Assembly (NCBI GenBank): GCA_038330095.1
Contig: JBBQNQ010000033.1
Location: forward strand, 1 to 29,086
DNA: 29,086 nucleotides
Direction: 5' to 3'
Origin: JBBPZA01 sp038330095
GTDB taxonomy: Bacteria > Actinomycetota > Thermoleophilia > Solirubrobacterales > Solirubrobacteraceae
Under the pieces are notes generated by a model, which searched no databases, was not told where the DNA came from, and saw only the letters and a list, made by a program, of their open reading frames with translations. How positions within the stretch are numbered: position 1 is the first letter of the stretch; each line of letters begins with the position of its first letter. Position numbers and translations under genes: made by a program. Positions 26,881 through 29,086 of the stretch are shown here, one piece after another.

Positions 26881-28488
26881 ATGGCATTCGCTCCGCCACG
26901 CCGCCGAAACCACTGGGGATGGGGCTACGAGGACGAGGTCCCGTCCCACGACGAGGTCCGCGCGGCGGCCGGCGGCCTCGCACGGCACCTCGGCTTCGGC
27001 GAGACCGAGCCCGAGCGCCCGGTGCCACTGGAGGCCATCGAGCTGCCGGCGCCGCGCCTGGCGCCGCCCGCCGAGCTGGCGGCGATCTGCTCCAGCGACC
27101 GCCACGATCGTGCCTCACGCGCCTATGGGCGGGCGTACCGCGACGTCGTGCGCGCGTTTCGCGGGCGTTTCGACCACGTGCCCGACGTCGTGGCGCTCCC
27201 GCGCGACGAGGCGGACGTCGAGCGCGTGCTCGAGTGGTGCGCGGGCGCCGGCGCGGCGGTGATCCCCTACGGCGGGGGCACGAGCGTTGTGGGCGGGATC
27301 GAGCCACGCTTGCCCTCCCGCTACGCGGGCGCCGTGACGCTCGACCTGCGCGCGCTCGATCGGGTGCTCGAGATCGACGAGGTCTCGCGTGCGGCGCGCA
27401 TCCAGGGGGGCGCGACCGGCCCGGGCCTGGAGGCGCAGCTCGCCGCGCACGGGCTGACCCTCCGCCACTTCCCCCAGTCCTTCGAGCTCTCGACGCTCGG
27501 TGGGTGGATCGCCACCCGCGCGGGCGGCCACTTCGCGACGCTCCACACCCATGTCGAGGATCTCGTGGAATCGGTGCGCGCCATCACTCCGTCAGGCGCG
27601 TGGGAGAGCCGCCGCCTGCCGGGCTCGGGCGCGGGAGTGAGCCCTGACCGCATGCTCGTCGGCTCGGAGGGGATTCTCGGCGTGATCACCGAGGCGTGGG
27701 TCCGGGTGCTCCCGCGGCCCACGCACCGGCGCTCGGCCGGCGTTCGGTTTCGCACCTTCGGCGCCGGCGCGGAGGCGGTGCGCGCACTCTCGCAGTCCGG
27801 TCTTCACCCCTCCAACTGCCGACTCATAGACGCGCGCGAGGCGGCGCTGACCATGGCCGGCGACGGCGACCACGCGCTTCTCGTGCTCGGCTTCGAGTCC
27901 GCGGACCACGAGCTGGATGCGTGGATGGAACGGGCACTCGCCCTGTGCCACGAGCACGGAGGGAGCGGGAGCGAGCAACAGGGCGGCGGCGGGGGCGCGG
28001 TCGGCGCGTGGCGCGAGGCCTTCCTGCGCGCTCCCTACCTGCGCGACACCTTCGTGGCCATGGGGGTCGTGAGCGAGACCTTCGAGACCGCGATCACCTG
28101 GGAGCGCTTCGAGGGCTTCCACCGGGCGGTGACCACGGCCGCACAGGACGCCGTGCGCGATGTCTGCGGCGCCGGGACAGTGAGCTGCCGCTTCACCCAC
28201 GTCTACCCGGACGGGCCCGCTCCCTACTTCACCGTCCTCGCGCCCGCCCGCCGTGGCGAGGAGCTCGACCAGTGGGCGGCGATCAAGAGCGCCGCCTCGG
28301 ACGCGATCATCGCCGGCGGCGGCACGATCACCCATCACCACGCCGTCGGGCGCGATCACCGTCCGTGGTACGACCGCCAGCGCCCCGAGCCGTTCGCGCG
28401 GGCGCTGCGTGGCGCGAAGGCCGCCGTCGACCCCGCCGGCATCCTCAACCCGGGCGTTCTCATCGACACGGGCATCGAGCAGAGGTAG
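26881..28488 (+). CDS. FAD-binding oxidase, alkyldihydroxyacetonephosphate synthase-like
   Basis: A 535-residue flavoprotein of the vanillyl-alcohol oxidase/PCMH fold. The opening RRRNHWGWGY (9-16) recalls the WNGWGY of alkyl-DHAP synthase. The FAD domain (about 98-280) has PYGGGTSVVGGI (129-140), FPQSFELSTLGGWIATRAGG (198-215) and GSEGILGVITEA. The C-terminal cap ends with THHHAVGRD (HHH at 485-487), which matches the SHHHGVG of that enzyme group, and ILNPGVLI. Many actinobacteria encode such proteins without known ether lipids, so a glycolate or D-lactate oxidase-like role remains possible. The start is set by the homology and by TAGCTT upstream. Confidence 0.9.
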   Translation: MAFAPPRRRNHWGWGYEDEVPSHDEVRAAAGGLARHLGFGETEPERPVPLEAIELPAPRLAPPAELAAICSSDRHDRASRAYGRAYRDVVRAFRGRFDHVPDVVALPRDEADVERVLEWCAGAGAAVIPYGGGTSVVGGIEPRLPSRYAGAVTLDLRALDRVLEIDEVSRAARIQGGATGPGLEAQLAAHGLTLRHFPQSFELSTLGGWIATRAGGHFATLHTHVEDLVESVRAITPSGAWESRRLPGSGAGVSPDRMLVGSEGILGVITEAWVRVLPRPTHRRSAGVRFRTFGAGAEAVRALSQSGLHPSNCRLIDAREAALTMAGDGDHALLVLGFESADHELDAWMERALALCHEHGGSGSEQQGGGGGAVGAWREAFLRAPYLRDTFVAMGVVSETFETAITWERFEGFHRAVTTAAQDAVRDVCGAGTVSCRFTHVYPDGPAPYFTVLAPARRGEELDQWAAIKSAASDAIIAGGGTITHHHAVGRDHRPWYDRQRPEPFARALRGAKAAVDPAGILNPGVLIDTGIEQR

Positions 28489-28491
28489 GCT
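28486..28491 (+). promoter_or_regulatory. Candidate -10 hexamer before the short lipoprotein
   Basis: TAGGCT, built on the TAG stop of the flavoprotein gene, 5 nt before GTG 28497. Identical in sequence and in stop-codon overlap to the site at 18769. Confidence 0.3.
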
Positions 28492-28496
28492 CGGCC

Positions 28497-28687
28497 GTGC
28501 GGCGTACGGTGCTGGTCTCGGCGGTGGTCCTGTTCTCTGCGGCGGGGCGGGCGGAGCGAATGACTCGGTCCGGTTGACGATCAAGAATGCCAGCGGCGCG
28601 ACTGTCCTGGAGGGCGCGGCGGCGCCGCCGGCCAGCTTCCCGGGCTCGAGTCAGCCGACGGGAAGCAACTCCGCGCTGGGCGGCTAA
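28497..28687 (+). pseudogene. Short lipoprotein-like gene split by a frameshift
   Basis: From GTG 28497 the frame reads MRRTVLVSAVVLFS, a good start of a signal peptide, then runs into a stop at 28575-28577. One base back in frame, from about 28539, the sequence reads CGGAGGANDSVRLTIKNASG and continues to TAA at 28685-28687, ending GSNSALGG. Joined, the two parts give a signal peptide, a lipobox-like LFSC and a mature chain of about 49 residues. The simplest reading is a one-base deletion (mutation or sequence error) in a small secreted lipoprotein gene. I recognise no family. Confidence 0.45.
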
Positions 28688-28734
28688 GGCAAGCCCCTAG
28701 AGCGTTCGGGTCGGCGCGAGGCGCACGGTCCAGC

Positions 28735-28740
28735 GATACT
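28735..28740 (+). promoter_or_regulatory. Candidate -10 hexamer of the GH15 gene
   Basis: GATACT, 7 nt before GTG 28748, with no Shine-Dalgarno in the gap. Confidence 0.4.
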
Positions 28741-28747
28741 TCCGCCC

Positions 28748-29086
28748 GTGAGCCACGCGCCCCCGGGGATGAAGGAGCTCGGCGACATGCGCCCGGAGGG
28801 CGTGGCGCTGGGGGGGAGCCCGTTCCCGCCGATCGCCGACTACGGCTTCCTGTCGGACTGCGAGACCACCGCGCTGGTGGCGCCCAGCGGAAACGTCGAG
28901 TGGCTGTGCCTTCCGCGCATGGACAGCCCGAGCGTCTTCGGGGCGATCCTCGACCGCGATGCCGGAGGCTTCCGGCTCGGGCCGGCCGACACCCTCGTGC
29001 CGGTCGCCCGGCGATACCTACCGGGGACGCTGGTGCTCGAGACGAGCTGGGAGGAGCGCGGGGGCTGGATCATCGTGCGAGACGTG
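28748..29086 (+). CDS. Glycoside hydrolase family 15 protein, N-terminal part (runs off the window)
   Basis: The first 113 codons of a GH15-type enzyme (glucoamylase or actinobacterial trehalase). The opening of the family's N-terminal beta-sandwich is clear: PPIADYGFLSDCETTALVAP, then NVEWLCLPRMDSPSVFGAIL (residues 49-68), and RRYLPGTLVLETSWEE. The catalytic (alpha/alpha)6 barrel would lie beyond base 29086. GTG 28748 is preceded by GATACT; an ATG seven codons in (28769) is an alternative. Trehalase is a fair guess for this phylum, but substrate cannot be decided from this part. Confidence 0.9.
   Translation, partial: MSHAPPGMKELGDMRPEGVALGGSPFPPIADYGFLSDCETTALVAPSGNVEWLCLPRMDSPSVFGAILDRDAGGFRLGPADTLVPVARRYLPGTLVLETSWEERGGWIIVRDV

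Overview
The window is about 29 kb of very GC-rich, gene-dense bacterial DNA. Base and codon use look uniform throughout. I see no insertion sequence, prophage, CRISPR array, tRNA or rRNA. The gene content points to the Actinobacteria: a NucS/EndoMS mismatch endonuclease, a 2-oxoglutarate dehydrogenase with E1 fused to E2, a PASTA-less PknB-type Ser/Thr kinase, an actinobacterial-type aconitase, and many genes that start right after a -10-like hexamer with no ribosome binding site. Within the phylum the overall mix suggests Thermoleophilia (Solirubrobacterales). That placement is inference from gene content, not from a marker gene search.

Layout, left to right. 1-1968: 3' part of aconitase. 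2054-4120 (-): membrane Ser/Thr kinase with an outside beta-propeller. 4281-6034 (+): M42 aminopeptidase overlapping a HAD phosphatase. 6047-9142 (-): FetA/FetB-type ABC exporter, then the ABC-F translation factor EttA. 9197-12983 (+): J-domain/TPR protein, ThDP enzyme of the acetolactate synthase class, CHAD protein. 12980-14542 (-): aldehyde dehydrogenase. 14543-15088: the only long gap, full of inverted repeats and a possible gene remnant. 15089-15760 (+): NucS. 15770-17754 (-): response regulator and histidine kinase, divergent from a membrane protein of unknown function (17902-18771) and an enoyl-CoA hydratase (to 19565). A strong hairpin separates these from a CsbD protein (-). 19904-20779 (+): DUF2127 membrane protein, convergent with a YjbQ protein (-). 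21225-26859 (-): a four-gene run of NUDIX hydrolase, DUF3817 membrane protein, a fused lipoyl-E2-E1 2-oxoglutarate dehydrogenase and an alkyltransferase-like protein. 26881-28488 (+): alkyl-DHAP synthase-like flavoprotein. Then a short, apparently frameshifted lipoprotein and the start of a GH15 glycosidase.

Most of the window is housekeeping: TCA cycle enzymes (aconitase, 2-oxoglutarate dehydrogenase), redox enzymes, mismatch repair and translation. No defence or mobile system was found. The most informative points are (i) the 2-oxoglutarate dehydrogenase, which carries two lipoyl domains and a subunit-binding domain in the same chain as E2 and E1; (ii) recurrent TANNNT-like hexamers 5-9 nt before start codons, implying widespread leaderless transcription; (iii) the structured, repeat-bearing gap in front of nucS; (iv) a J-domain/Tudor-like/TPR protein; and (v) an alkyltransferase-like gene with no usable start codon.
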